A DNA stretch of 57,038 bases from JACKCB01 sp964452775. GTDB lineage: Bacteria > Chloroflexota > Anaerolineae > Promineifilales > Promineifilaceae. Under the pieces are notes generated by a model. The model was not told where the DNA came from, made no database searches, and was given only the letters and a program-made list of their open reading frames with translations. Below are positions 17,150 to 25,928 of this stretch, piece by piece (the first letter of the stretch is position 1; the number at the start of each line of letters is the position of its first letter). The stretch is taken from NCBI GenBank assembly GCA_964452775.1, contig CAYVQP010000021.1, forward strand, positions 1 to 57,038, read 5' to 3'. The position numbers were made by a program, and so were the translations under genes.

Positions 17150-18439
17150 TCAGGGAATATACTGCTCCGGCTGAATGGGGGCAATCTGCGGCGGCAGAGG
17201 GATGACGAAGTAGTTGCCGAGCGTGTAGTCGGTCACCGGCGCGATCAGTCGTTGCGCCTGGTCGGCAATGTCCGCAAAGCCGGGGCCGAGATACCAGATG
17301 GCGGCCCCGCGAATCTCCGGATAGGGGGCGTACAGGCCGGCGGCCCAGGCAATATCTGCCATCGCTTGATCCATCGGCGGGACATTCTGGTACTCCCAGC
17401 CCCACTCGGTGATCAGCACCGTTGGCCGGGGGATGCCATGCCGATCTACCACCTCGAATAGCTGCTGGAAGCGGCCTACCTTGTGAGGGTATTCATGGCC
17501 GATGTCGTTGACCGTGTAGCTGTATTCGTGCAGGGCAATTGCCAGACGGTCGGGATTGGCCGCCGCCAGCCGCAGGAACTCCAGCATTGCCGGCGACTCC
17601 CAATCGGCCGGCTCCGGCTCGCCGGAAGCCCAGCCAAAGGCCGCCCAATTATAGCCGTCCGCCAACGCCATTTGCGCCGTCGCCAGGGCAAACTCCGCCA
17701 GCCATTCCGAGCGATTGGCGTCTACCTCGTTAATCGTCTCCAGCCACACCCGGCCGGGGTCCAGCTCCGGCGGGAAGGCGGCTTTGTGCGCCTCCCAGTG
17801 GAGACGGGCCGCTTCTGCCGCCGGCAGGTTGTAATCAGGTACATCCAGATGATCGCCGCTGGTGCGATAAACCAGGGTGTGCGGCACGCCGCTCTGCTCC
17901 GCAAGGCGCAGGCCCTCCAGCAGCGGGCCGGCGTCATCAACGCTCTTCAGGAAGAAGGGCGCGCCGGCGGCATCCAGCCGGCGCATCCAGTCGCCCAGGC
18001 CGTCGCGATTGCCGCCAGGGCCGACATGGAAGCCGATCTTGGCGAAACCAAGCTCTTGCCCCTGGCTGTTCAGCTCGGCCCGCACCGCCGTGAAATCAAT
18101 GACCGGCGTGGGTGTGGGCAGCGGGGTAGGCGATGCGGTGGGGGTGGCAGTAGCCAGCGGCCCGATGGCGATGGGCAGGAATTGCTCGGCCGCCGGCGTG
18201 AGCATGGCCGTTGATTGCGGAGCCATCGTTGGCGAGCCGGTAGGCGGCGACGGCGTCCCCACTAATTCGACCGAAGCGTCCGGCAAGGGGGTTGTGCTTG
18301 CTGGTTGGGCCGGCGGCGGGGGTAACGTGGCGGTAGCCGTATTACCGGGATCGGACGCAAACAGGCCGCAAGCGGCGAGTAAGGGCAGGGCCAATAGCAA
18401 AATCGCCAGCGCCGGCCAGACCCTGAAATTATCGCGCAT
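17150..18439 (-). CDS. Putative lipoprotein with glycoside-hydrolase-like barrel
   Basis: The 429-residue protein starts at ATG 18439. A signal peptide with lipobox LPLLAAC is followed by a Pro/Thr-rich linker (to about 115, with TPTASPTPLPTPTP). The C-terminal 300 residues look like a clan-A TIM barrel: IGFHVGPGG at strand 1, ETINEVDAN with Asn-Glu at the usual acid/base position, and VLITEWGWEY with Glu at the usual nucleophile position. A surface-anchored glycosidase is therefore likely; family and substrate are not assignable. An in-frame TTG at 18469 overlaps the upstream peptidase stop, so the two genes may be coupled. Confidence 0.55.
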   Translation of the reverse strand: MRDNFRVWPALAILLLALPLLAACGLFASDPGNTATATLPPPPAQPASTTPLPDASVELVGTPSPPTGSPTMAPQSTAMLTPAAEQFLPIAIGPLATATPTASPTPLPTPTPVIDFTAVRAELNSQGQELGFAKIGFHVGPGGNRDGLGDWMRRLDAAGAPFFLKSVDDAGPLLEGLRLAEQSGVPHTLVYRTSGDHLDVPDYNLPAAEAARLHWEAHKAAFPPELDPGRVWLETINEVDANRSEWLAEFALATAQMALADGYNWAAFGWASGEPEPADWESPAMLEFLRLAAANPDRLAIALHEYSYTVNDIGHEYPHKVGRFQQLFEVVDRHGIPRPTVLITEWGWEYQNVPPMDQAMADIAWAAGLYAPYPEIRGAAIWYLGPGFADIADQAQRLIAPVTDYTLGNYFVIPLPPQIAPIQPEQYIP

Positions 18440-18465
18440 GAATAGTGTCCGGGGATCCTTGCAGA

Positions 18466-19569
18466 TCAACCCACCTGGATGAGATGGCGCGGGAGGCTGG
18501 TCAACACCTCATGCCCATCGGCGGTGATCAGGATGTTGTCCTCGATGCGTACGCCGCCCCGGCCAGGCAAATAGATGCCCGGCTCGACCGTGAACACCGC
18601 GCCGGCCGGCAGACCTTCCGTCTCGCCTTCCACGATGGATGGATGTTCGTGGGTTTCCAGGCCCAGGCCGTGGCCGGTGCGATGAATGAAGAACTCGCCG
18701 TAGCCCGCCTTTTCGATGACGGCGCGGGCAGCGCGATCGATTGTCTGTCCGCTGGCGCCCGGCGCGGCGGCGGCTACGCCGGCCGCGTTTGCCTGCCGCA
18801 CGGCCTCATAGATGCGCTGGAACTCGGCGTTGATCTCGCCAACCGCGAAGGTGCGCGTAATGTCCGAGGGGTAATCATCAACGAACGCGCCCCAGTCAAT
18901 CACCAGCAGATCGCCGCTCTGAATGGGTCGCTCTGTCGGCACGGCGTGCGGCGAAGCGCCATTTGGGCCGGCGGAGACGATCGGGCTGAAGGCGACAGTT
19001 TGCGCGCCGGCCTGGGTCAACTCCTGCACCAGCATGGCAGCGATCTCTTTTTCCGTCTGGCCGATCTTAATCCTGGGCAACAATTGCTCCAATGCTTGTT
19101 CGGCCACTCTCACCGCCCGGCGCATGGCGGCTACTTCGCCGCTGTCCTTACGCAAGCGCAGGGCGTCCATCACCGGCTCGGCATGGGTCATCTGCACGCC
19201 GGGGGCAAAGCGCTGCAACAATTCAAACTCAAGCACGCGCATGCGCAGCGCCTCCACGCCCAACAAATAGTCGGAAAGCTCCAGTTGAGCGCAGGCCTGT
19301 TGAAAAGCGCCGGCATACCCTTCCTGATCGCTCCAGGAGAAGATGCGGTCCGGCAGGACACCGGCCGCCTCCGCCTTCATTGCCTCCAGGGTGGGGATGA
19401 TGATAGCCGGCTCATCGTCCGCCGGGATGAAGAGCAGGATTGGGCGTTCGCTCAGGTGGGATTGGATGCCGCTGATGTAGACCATGTTGGGTCCCGGCAT
19501 CAGGGCCATGCCGTCCAGTCCGTGGGCGGGAATTTCTTGTTGTAGGCGGGCCAGGCGTTGATTGTTCAT
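18466..19569 (-). CDS. M24 family Xaa-Pro peptidase
   Basis: The 367-residue protein has the creatinase-like N-terminal domain (1-135) and a C-terminal pita-bread metallopeptidase domain. Metal ligands are visible in order: Asp in VIDWGA, Asp in SDITRT, His in GHGLGLETHEHP, Glu in VEPGIY, and Glu in VRIEDN. It would release N-terminal residues preceding proline or hydrolyse Xaa-Pro dipeptides in the cytoplasm. The exact class (PepP or PepQ) is unclear; the length of 367 fits small PepP-like enzymes. It is upstream of the glycosidase-like lipoprotein with almost no gap. Confidence 0.9.
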   Translation of the reverse strand: MNNQRLARLQQEIPAHGLDGMALMPGPNMVYISGIQSHLSERPILLFIPADDEPAIIIPTLEAMKAEAAGVLPDRIFSWSDQEGYAGAFQQACAQLELSDYLLGVEALRMRVLEFELLQRFAPGVQMTHAEPVMDALRLRKDSGEVAAMRRAVRVAEQALEQLLPRIKIGQTEKEIAAMLVQELTQAGAQTVAFSPIVSAGPNGASPHAVPTERPIQSGDLLVIDWGAFVDDYPSDITRTFAVGEINAEFQRIYEAVRQANAAGVAAAAPGASGQTIDRAARAVIEKAGYGEFFIHRTGHGLGLETHEHPSIVEGETEGLPAGAVFTVEPGIYLPGRGGVRIEDNILITADGHEVLTSLPRHLIQVG

Positions 19570-19666
19570 CGCATCTCACTCATGGTTGTGTGGGCATTGT
19601 AGCAGGCGACAGTGTATCAAGCGTCGGCCGGTTGCGCCGTCGCCGGACCGGCCTGTTCTGCAATCG

Positions 19667-20188
19667 CTAATCTCCCTTCTCCAGGGGCGTGATCTCCACC
19701 AGGGGTATGCCCGGCTGGACGGCCTGACCGGCGGCGCAATGAATGGCAGCGACGACGCCGGCATGCGGCGCCTGGATGGGCAAGATCATCTTCATTGATT
19801 CCAGCAGCAGCAGCTTGTCGCCGGCGCTTACCACGTCGCCGGGCGCTACGAGTATTTCGGAGACGACCGAGGGTATCTCAGCGGCCAGCGACCCGGTGCC
19901 GGCGCCCGCAGCGCTGCCCTCGCGCCGGCGGACGCGCCGGTAGCGGAGCAGGCTGCCGTTAACCCACAATTGCCGCTCATCGCCGGCGGCGTGACCGGCG
20001 GCGCGCAATCGGCGGCGGCGAACATGGTCGCCGTGAGGCTCGTCGTACTCCAGGACAAAGCCGGCGTCCTCTGAATGAACCAACCGGACCACGGTTTCTT
20101 TGCCTTCAAAGTGAATGTGCAGGCTGTCTCCCCGCTGTTCGACTTCGAGTTCCTGCTCACGACCTGCCATCTCAACTGTGATCTTCAT
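19667..20188 (-). CDS. Biotin carboxyl carrier protein-like
   Basis: The 173-residue protein starts at ATG 20188 (MKITVEMAG). A longer in-frame ATG at 20293 adds Arg/Gly-rich residues without a ribosome site. The N-terminal part (1-75) is a strand-rich domain seen in acyl-CoA carboxylase alpha chains. The last 70 residues are a biotinyl domain with the attachment lysine in LLESMKM, where EAMKM is usual, and the paired strand CAAGQAVQPGIPL. It would carry carboxybiotin for an acyl-CoA carboxylase. No biotin carboxylase or carboxyltransferase gene is next to it, so partners are encoded elsewhere. Confidence 0.8.
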   Translation of the reverse strand: MKITVEMAGREQELEVEQRGDSLHIHFEGKETVVRLVHSEDAGFVLEYDEPHGDHVRRRRLRAAGHAAGDERQLWVNGSLLRYRRVRRREGSAAGAGTGSLAAEIPSVVSEILVAPGDVVSAGDKLLLLESMKMILPIQAPHAGVVAAIHCAAGQAVQPGIPLVEITPLEKGD

Positions 20189-20378
20189 CTGCTTGCCTGA
20201 GCCTCCACGCCCTAAGCGGCGTGCGCCCGCCGGGACACCGTCTGCGACCTGCACGCTAACCTCATCGCCGCGTTCCAGGGCCGGTTCAATCATCGTTTCG
20301 GCCGATGCAACTACTTCCGGCCCGCGACGTTAGCGAAGGTACACCGCGACCTTGATGACCCGCGCGTGTTGCTTCGCC

Positions 20379-20387
20379 TGCTATGAT
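20379..20387 (+). promoter_or_regulatory. Extended -10 promoter element before hemW
   Basis: TGCTATGAT (20379-20387) is an extended -10 (TGnTATnAT). No good -35 lies 16-18 bases upstream. It is about 100 bases from the hemW start and is the only recognisable signal in the 20189-20484 divergent intergenic region. Confidence 0.35.
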
Positions 20388-20484
20388 ACGGTATGCTGCA
20401 CCAGTGTACAAGCAGCGCACGGCCCATGCATCCCACACCACGGGACGATAGTTTCAGGAGTATCCCCATCCGGGTGATGATCTG

Positions 20485-21660
20485 ATGTCCGCTTCACTCA
20501 GCATCTATCTGCACATTCCATTCTGCCGCCATCGCTGCGCCTACTGTGATTTCAACACCTATACCAGCCTGGACGAGCTGAAAGGGCGTTACGCGCTGGC
20601 TCTGGCGGAGGAAGCGATGCAGGTGGCGGGGCTTGATCCTCAGGCCGCCGAAGGGCCGAGGGCCGCGCATACGCTTTTCTTCGGCGGCGGAACGCCGTCG
20701 CTGATGGAGCCGGCGGACATGGGCGTAATCTTGGGCCGGGTGCGCGACTGTTTTGCGGTTGAGCCCGATGTTGAAATCACGATGGAAGCCAACCCCGGCA
20801 CAGTGGATCAGGCATATCTGGAGGCCGTGAGGACGTTGGGTGTCAACCGGCTCAGCTTCGGCGTGCAGAGCGCAATTACGACTGAGCTTACGTTCCTGGA
20901 GCGAGAACACGATTTTGCTACCGCGGTAGAGGCTGTTACCTGGGCGCGCGCCGCCGGCTTTGACAACCTCAACCTGGATCTGATATACGGCGTGCCGGGC
21001 CAGTCGCTGAGTAGTTGGGAAGAGAGTCTACGGGCGGCGCTTGATCTGCGACCGGAGCACATCAGCCTTTACTGCCTGACCATTGAGCAGGGAACGCCCA
21101 TGCATCGCCGGCTGGCGCGGGGCGACTTCGCGCCGCCGGACCCGGACCTGGCCGCGGACCAATATCAGTTAGCCTGCGCCTGGATGGGCGAGCGTGGCTA
21201 CGAGCATTATGAAATATCAAATTGGGCGTTGCCCGGCTATGCCTGCCGGCACAACCTGACCTACTGGCGCAACGGGGAGTATCTGGGATTGGGTGCGGGG
21301 GCGCACGGGCATGCCGGCGGCTACCGCTATGCGGTGGTGCGGCAGCCGCGCACTTATATCCGGCGAATGGCGGAGGGGCGAGCGGACCAATTCCCCCTTT
21401 CGGCGGCGGTGGCTGAGTGCCGGCAGGTGAGCGCGCCGGAGGCGATGTCGGATACCGTGATCACCCAATTGCGTCTGCTGGTAGAGGGACTGGACCTGAC
21501 TGCGTTCGCCGCCCGCTTCGGAGTCGGCTTTCTGGAGGTTTACGGGCCGGTGGTGGAGCAGCTGCTGGAATGGGGGTTGCTGGAAGTACAGGGACAAAAG
21601 CTCCGGCTGAGCGAGCGGGGCTGGTTCCTCAGTAACCAGGTCTTTTATCGGTTCATATAG
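20485..21660 (+). CDS. hemW: HemW-type radical SAM protein
   Basis: The 391-residue protein has the radical-SAM triad C14-x3-C18-x2-C21 in FCRHRCAYCDF, followed by FFGGGTPSL, EANPGTV and VNRLSFGVQS, then YEHYEISNWA and the late GLGAGAHGH. CAYCDF rather than the CYFCGCN of HemN marks HemW, a heme chaperone formerly called oxygen-independent coproporphyrinogen oxidase. The C-terminal HemN_C region (about 310-385) is present. Length is normal. It is divergent from the biotin carrier gene and convergent with folD. Confidence 0.9.
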   Translation: MSASLSIYLHIPFCRHRCAYCDFNTYTSLDELKGRYALALAEEAMQVAGLDPQAAEGPRAAHTLFFGGGTPSLMEPADMGVILGRVRDCFAVEPDVEITMEANPGTVDQAYLEAVRTLGVNRLSFGVQSAITTELTFLEREHDFATAVEAVTWARAAGFDNLNLDLIYGVPGQSLSSWEESLRAALDLRPEHISLYCLTIEQGTPMHRRLARGDFAPPDPDLAADQYQLACAWMGERGYEHYEISNWALPGYACRHNLTYWRNGEYLGLGAGAHGHAGGYRYAVVRQPRTYIRRMAEGRADQFPLSAAVAECRQVSAPEAMSDTVITQLRLLVEGLDLTAFAARFGVGFLEVYGPVVEQLLEWGLLEVQGQKLRLSERGWFLSNQVFYRFI

Positions 21661-21710
21661 CTCTGGAGAGAAGTTCAATTTCTGCCAGAAGTTGAACCCC
21701 TTGAGCGTCG

Positions 21711-22595
21711 TCAGCGCCCGGCCAACGCGATCTCGGCGGCGTGCAGCGTGTTGCGCATCAGCATGGCGATGGTCATCGGCCCTACGCCGCCCGGTACCGG
21801 AGTAATCGCCCCGGCGACCTGCGAGGCTGACTCAAAGTCCACGTCGCCGACAAGCCGGTAACCGCTCTTTTTGCTGGCGTCCGCTTTCTGATTGATGCCC
21901 ACGTCAATGATAGTCGCGCCCGGCTTCAGCATGTCGCCGGTGACCATTTCGGCCCGCCCGATCGCCGCCACGACGATGTCCGCGCGCCGCAAATGGCCGA
22001 TAAGGTCTTTCGTGCGACTGTGGCAGATGGTGACCGTCGCATCGGCCTTCTGGAGCAACATGGCCACCGGCAGCCCCACGATGTTTGAGCGTCCAAGCAC
22101 CACCGCTTCAGCGCCGCTGATCTTCGTGCCGCTTTCTTCCAACAATACCATCACCCCGTAGGGCGTGCAGGGGATGAAGAGCGGGTCGCGCCCTTTCATT
22201 GCCAGCCGGCCGATGTTCACCGGGTGGAAGCCGTCTACATCCTTTTCCAGATCGATCGCATTCAGGATCGCCTCTTCATTGATGTGTCGGGGTAACGGCA
22301 ACTGCACGAGAATGCCGTTCACCTCGGGATTGGCGTTCAGCTCGGTCACCAGTTTGAGCAAGTCTGCCTGCGTTGTCTCGGCAGGTAGCTTGTGGCCGAC
22401 GGAGCGGATGCCCAGCTCCTCGCACATCTTCTGCTTCGTGCGCACATAGGTGGCCGAAGCCGGGTCTTCGCCCACCAGCACGGTTGCCAGGCCGGGCGCG
22501 TAATTGTGTTTCTCTGTCATAGCGGCCACGCCGCGTTGCACTTGCTCGCGCACTTTGGCGGCGATGGCCTTGCCGTCAATGATCGTTGCGGTCAC
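21711..22595 (-). CDS. folD: Bifunctional methylene-THF dehydrogenase/cyclohydrolase
   Basis: The 294-residue enzyme starts at GTG 22595, preceded by AGGGGG; translation upstream of this only reads into a palindrome. It oxidises 5,10-methylene-THF with NADP and hydrolyses the methenyl form to 10-formyl-THF. Visible motifs: the catalytic Lys in YVRTKQKMCEE, NGILVQLPLPRH, KDVDGFHPVN, VVLGRSNIVGLPVA for the dinucleotide, and the terminal TPVPGGVGPMTIAMLM. Length is normal. It belongs with FolC and the GcvT-like gene in one-carbon metabolism, though they are not in one operon. Confidence 0.95.
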   Translation of the reverse strand: MTATIIDGKAIAAKVREQVQRGVAAMTEKHNYAPGLATVLVGEDPASATYVRTKQKMCEELGIRSVGHKLPAETTQADLLKLVTELNANPEVNGILVQLPLPRHINEEAILNAIDLEKDVDGFHPVNIGRLAMKGRDPLFIPCTPYGVMVLLEESGTKISGAEAVVLGRSNIVGLPVAMLLQKADATVTICHSRTKDLIGHLRRADIVVAAIGRAEMVTGDMLKPGATIIDVGINQKADASKKSGYRLVGDVDFESASQVAGAITPVPGGVGPMTIAMLMRNTLHAAEIALAGR

Positions 22596-22611
22596 TTTAA
22601 CCCCCTGGGAG

Positions 22612-22672
22612 ACCCCGCAGGTCTCGCAGAATAGAGTCACCCAGCAATGAATCCGTGAAAGAGCTGCGGGGT
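22612..22672. repeat. Dispersed palindrome, imperfect copy
   Basis: ACCCCGCAGGTCTC (22612-22625) faces GAGCTGCGGGGT (22661-22672). The sequence ATCCGTGAAAGAGCTGCGGG and the flank to about 22700 (CCCTTAACTGCTGAGATGACC) align with the partial copy at 1-60. It supplies the apparent upstream extension of folD. Confidence 0.7.
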
Positions 22673-22699
22673 ATTGCCCTTAACTGCTGAGATGACCTC

Positions 22700-22900
22700 T
22701 TACTTCGGCAGCAAATTCGTCCCGGCGAACTTGTCCAGAATGAAGGTAATTGCCAGACCGAGAGACAGGGTCGTATAGGAGAAATAGTAAATGCCGAACT
22801 CTGCCACTGTTGTGCCCAGGATGAAGACGCAAATGGCGGCGGTCAACAAGCCGCCAAGAATCATAGAGACGACGATTAAGCCGATCCGTTTGGCCAACAT
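22700..22900 (-). CDS. Small two-helix membrane protein
   Basis: The 66-residue protein starts at ATG 22900 with GGGAGG about eleven bases upstream. It consists mostly of two hydrophobic helices (about 6-30 and 38-58) with a short charged C-terminus (DKFAGTNLLPK). No family is recognised. It follows the CheY-like gene on the same strand after about 25 bases and may be co-transcribed. Confidence 0.6.
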   Translation of the reverse strand: MLAKRIGLIVVSMILGGLLTAAICVFILGTTVAEFGIYYFSYTTLSLGLAITFILDKFAGTNLLPK

Positions 22901-22925
22901 CTAATAAAATCCTCCCAACCAGAAA

Positions 22926-23333
22926 TCAAACTGAGCCTGTATTATATCCGGACCCGTGTTCAGCCCCAGAACTCAAGACCTCTAAAACGTGGTTGGTCAG
23001 GATCTCCGGGGAGATAGGTTTAGTCAGGTAGCTGTTTGCGCCAATATCCAGACCCCGGCGGATGCTCTGATGATCAGTCTTGGCGCTAAGCATGACGATA
23101 GGTAGTTCTTCTTTGCTCCTGGAACGGCGCAAGGTCTCGCAGACTTCGAAGCCATCCATGCCGGGCATCATCACATCAAGTATGACCACGTCCGGTGTGC
23201 GGGCTGCCACCAGCCTGAGCGCACTGGCCCCGTCTTCGGCCTCGATGACCTCGAAACCGGCCCGCACCAACATGAGACGCAGCAACATCCGCGCCATGGG
23301 TTCGTCGTCCACGACAAGCACCGACTGCGTCAA
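22926..23333 (-). CDS. Single-domain CheY-like response regulator
   Basis: The 135-residue protein starts at TTG 23333 with AGAGGA upstream. It is a lone receiver domain: acidic pocket DDEP near 9-12, phospho-acceptor Asp in VILDVMMPGMDG near 53, Ser in VMLSAKT, and Lys in LTKPIS. There is a short unstructured tail and no output domain, so it must act through protein contacts. No histidine kinase is nearby. A second receiver is encoded at 27148-27534. Confidence 0.9.
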   Translation of the reverse strand: MTQSVLVVDDEPMARMLLRLMLVRAGFEVIEAEDGASALRLVAARTPDVVILDVMMPGMDGFEVCETLRRSRSKEELPIVMLSAKTDHQSIRRGLDIGANSYLTKPISPEILTNHVLEVLSSGAEHGSGYNTGSV

Positions 23334-23421
23334 GAATATCCTCTCCAGAGCAATAGCCTCTCAATGCCGGCAATTTTAGAGCATTATCTGCTTTGCGCAA
23401 TCCAGATCACTGCGCCGGCGC

Positions 23422-24291
23422 TCACTGCGTGTCGCCCGGCGCGGCGGCAAAGGGCAACTCAACTACCAGCCCTTCTCGAGCCAGGATGGTGTTGGGAAAG
23501 ACCTCGCGCGTCCGCCGGAGAACATCCTCTTGCAGATAGCGGTCGCCGGCATCAGGATTGTAATGAAAGAGAGCCAGGCATTTCACGTCCGCCGCCACAG
23601 CCGCCTCGGCCGCTTCCAGCCAACTGCTATGCCCCCAATGGGCGAGGCGCGCCCTTTCTTCCAACGAGAAGAAAGCATCATGAATAAGCAGGTCCGCCCC
23701 GCGGGCCAGTTCCACCACGTTGGGTTCGGGCACAGACCCTGCGTGGGTGGTGTCCGTGCAGTAGACAAACGTCGCGCCGGCGTTCTCGATGCGATAGCCG
23801 AGACATCCTCCGGGATGATTGAGCGCCGCCACTGTGACCACCGTCTCGTCGCCGATGATGAAGCGTTCGCCGTGCTCCACCTCTTTTACGTGCACATCGG
23901 CCGGCAAGGTCTTGTAGTCAAACGGCAGATAGGGTTCGACCATCTGCCGGGCCAGGATCTCTTCCAGTCGTTGGCCGACGCGCTTCTGACCCACTACGAC
24001 AAAACGGTTGTTGCGGGTGAAGATGGGTTGGAAATAGGGCAGGCCCTGAATGTGATCCCAGTGAGTGTGGCTGATCAGAATCGCGCCCGCGATACGGGTC
24101 CCGGCGTTGCGGGCCTGGCTGCCGGCCGTCAAGTCCTTTCCCAGCAGACGGATTCCCGAACCGGCATCCAGGATGATTAGCTGCCGGTCAGAAGTGAGCA
24201 CGTCAACGCAGGCAGTATTGCCGCCGATAATCAGCGTATCCGGGCCGGGCGACGGAATAGTGCCCCGCACGCCCCAGAAACGAACGCGCAT
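23422..24291 (-). CDS. Metallo-beta-lactamase-fold hydrolase
   Basis: The 289-residue protein begins MRVRFWGVRGTIPSPG, typical of a family of phosphodiesterase-like MBL proteins. It has the zinc motif HTHWDH, a later His in LNHPGG, Asp in YCTDTTH, and the final metal His in LFHYNP. It is related to the RNase Z/cyclic-phosphodiesterase branch; the substrate is not predictable. Last gene of a four-gene minus-strand unit, 17 bases after the FAD oxidoreductase stop. Confidence 0.8.
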   Translation of the reverse strand: MRVRFWGVRGTIPSPGPDTLIIGGNTACVDVLTSDRQLIILDAGSGIRLLGKDLTAGSQARNAGTRIAGAILISHTHWDHIQGLPYFQPIFTRNNRFVVVGQKRVGQRLEEILARQMVEPYLPFDYKTLPADVHVKEVEHGERFIIGDETVVTVAALNHPGGCLGYRIENAGATFVYCTDTTHAGSVPEPNVVELARGADLLIHDAFFSLEERARLAHWGHSSWLEAAEAAVAADVKCLALFHYNPDAGDRYLQEDVLRRTREVFPNTILAREGLVVELPFAAAPGDTQ

Positions 24292-24308
24292 AAGAGTTCC
24301 TTATCGTC

Positions 24309-25928
24309 TCAGCTGTCGGGTTCGCGCGGCGTCAGCCGGCGGCTGCCGGAAAGGTCGCCAAGCACAGTTAGCGCGCCCAGCCGCCCCGACGCGCCCATGA
24401 TGCCGCCGCCGGGATGCGTGCCGGAGCCGCACTGGTAGTAGCCGGAGATCGGCGTGCGGTAGCGACTCCATTTGGCCGCCGGTCGCAGAAAGAAGAGCTG
24501 GTACAGGGAGAGCTCGCCCTGGAAGATGTTGCCCTCGCTCAGGCCGGTTATGCGCTCGATGTCCAGCGGGGTAAGCACCTGCCGGTGGAGCACAATGTCC
24601 TTGATGTTAGGGGCGAACTCAGACAGCGTGTTCAAAACGGCGTCGCCCAGCGCTTCCCGCTGATCATCCCAGTGGCCTTCCGTCAGGTGGTACGGGGCGT
24701 ATTGCACGAAGATGGACATCACATGCTTGCCGGGCGGGGCCATGCCGGGATCGATGAGCGAGGGAATGATGATGTCCATGTATGGGCGACGGGAGAAGCG
24801 ACCATACTTGGCGTCGTCATAGGCCTGCTCCAGATAATCGAAGGTAGGGCTGATGGAGATCGCGCCCAGCAGATGAGGGCCGGCTCCGGGCAAACTGGTG
24901 AAGTTCGGCAATCCATCCAGAGCCAGGTTGACCTTGGCGGACGATCCCTGAAATCGAAAGTTCTTAATCGCGCGCACGAACTCCGGCGGCAGCCAGCGCT
25001 CGGGAGCCAGCTGGAGGAAGGTGCGCCGGGGATCGAGGCTGGAGATGACCACCCCGGCCTTTATCTCCTCGCCGCCGGTGAGCGCGACGCCAGTGGTCTG
25101 CCCATTGTTGTCCACCAGGATTGACTCGACGCCGGCTTCCGTGCGAATCTCGGCGCCGAAGCGAAGGGCCGCGCCGGCGATAGCGTTGCTGATCGCGCCG
25201 GTGCCGCCGCGGGCAAAGCCCCAGGCGCGGAAGACGCCGTCTAACTCGCCCATGTAATGATGCAATAGCACATAGGCGGTGCCGGGCGAGCGCGGTCCCA
25301 GGAAGGTGCCGATGATGCCGCTGGCCGACATGGTCGCTTTCAGCGCTTCAGTCTCGAACCACTCGTCCAGGAAGTCGGCCGAGCTCATGGTCATCAGCTT
25401 TACCAGCGCGTAGAGTTTCTCTTCGCCCGTAGAGAGGAAATGGCGACCCAGGCCGGCCAGGTCTCGCCACTGGCGCAGGTCAAATGAACTGATGTCCGGC
25501 GGGACGGTGGAGAGGATGGGCTTGACCGCCTTCGCCATCTGCGCCATCAGGCGGCCATATTCGTCGTATGCCTCCGCGTCGAGGCGAGAGTGGCGAATCA
25601 ACTCCTGCACCGTCTGGTCATGATCGGCCCAGCGCACCAGGTAGTCGCCGTTTTCCATGGGGGTGAAGGTGCTCTCCAGGGGCAGGATTTGCAGTCCGTG
25701 ACGGGTGAGGTCAAGATCGCGGATGATCTCCGGCCTGAGCAGGCTGACCACATAGGAGAAAACGGAAAACTTGAAGCCGGGGTAGATCTCCTCTGTCACC
25801 GCCGCGCCGCCCAGCACATGACGGCGCTCCAGGACCAGCACGTCCAGGCCGGCCCGGGCCAGGTAAGCGGCGGCGACCAGCCCATTGTGTCCGCCGCCGA
25901 TGATGATCACATCATACGCTTTCGTCAT
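24309..25928 (-). CDS. Phytoene-dehydrogenase-like FAD oxidoreductase
   Basis: The 539-residue flavoprotein has the N-terminal dinucleotide motif IIGGGHNGLVAAAYLARAG and the adjacent ERRHVLGGAA. The C-terminal signature GYYQCGSGTHPGGGIMGASG places it in the CrtI/PYROXD2-like amine-oxidase superfamily. No carotenoid genes are nearby, so a carotenoid role is not supported. Its start ATGA overlaps the stop of the GcvT-like gene, implying a joint function such as oxidative catabolism of a methylated amine or amino acid; that is inference. Confidence 0.8.
   Translation of the reverse strand: MTKAYDVIIIGGGHNGLVAAAYLARAGLDVLVLERRHVLGGAAVTEEIYPGFKFSVFSYVVSLLRPEIIRDLDLTRHGLQILPLESTFTPMENGDYLVRWADHDQTVQELIRHSRLDAEAYDEYGRLMAQMAKAVKPILSTVPPDISSFDLRQWRDLAGLGRHFLSTGEEKLYALVKLMTMSSADFLDEWFETEALKATMSASGIIGTFLGPRSPGTAYVLLHHYMGELDGVFRAWGFARGGTGAISNAIAGAALRFGAEIRTEAGVESILVDNNGQTTGVALTGGEEIKAGVVISSLDPRRTFLQLAPERWLPPEFVRAIKNFRFQGSSAKVNLALDGLPNFTSLPGAGPHLLGAISISPTFDYLEQAYDDAKYGRFSRRPYMDIIIPSLIDPGMAPPGKHVMSIFVQYAPYHLTEGHWDDQREALGDAVLNTLSEFAPNIKDIVLHRQVLTPLDIERITGLSEGNIFQGELSLYQLFFLRPAAKWSRYRTPISGYYQCGSGTHPGGGIMGASGRLGALTVLGDLSGSRRLTPREPDS

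Noticed and set aside
18445..19545. 366-codon plus-strand frame opposite the M24 peptidase
   Set aside because: Antisense to a gene with all metal ligands intact; composition is shadow-like.
22596..22640. N-terminal extension of folD
   Set aside because: The added residues come from a dispersed palindrome; GTG 22595 has AGGGGG and fits family length.
24309..25928. Carotenoid desaturase (CrtI) assignment
   Set aside because: The fold matches, but no phytoene synthase or other carotenoid gene is near and the gene is coupled to a GcvT-like gene.
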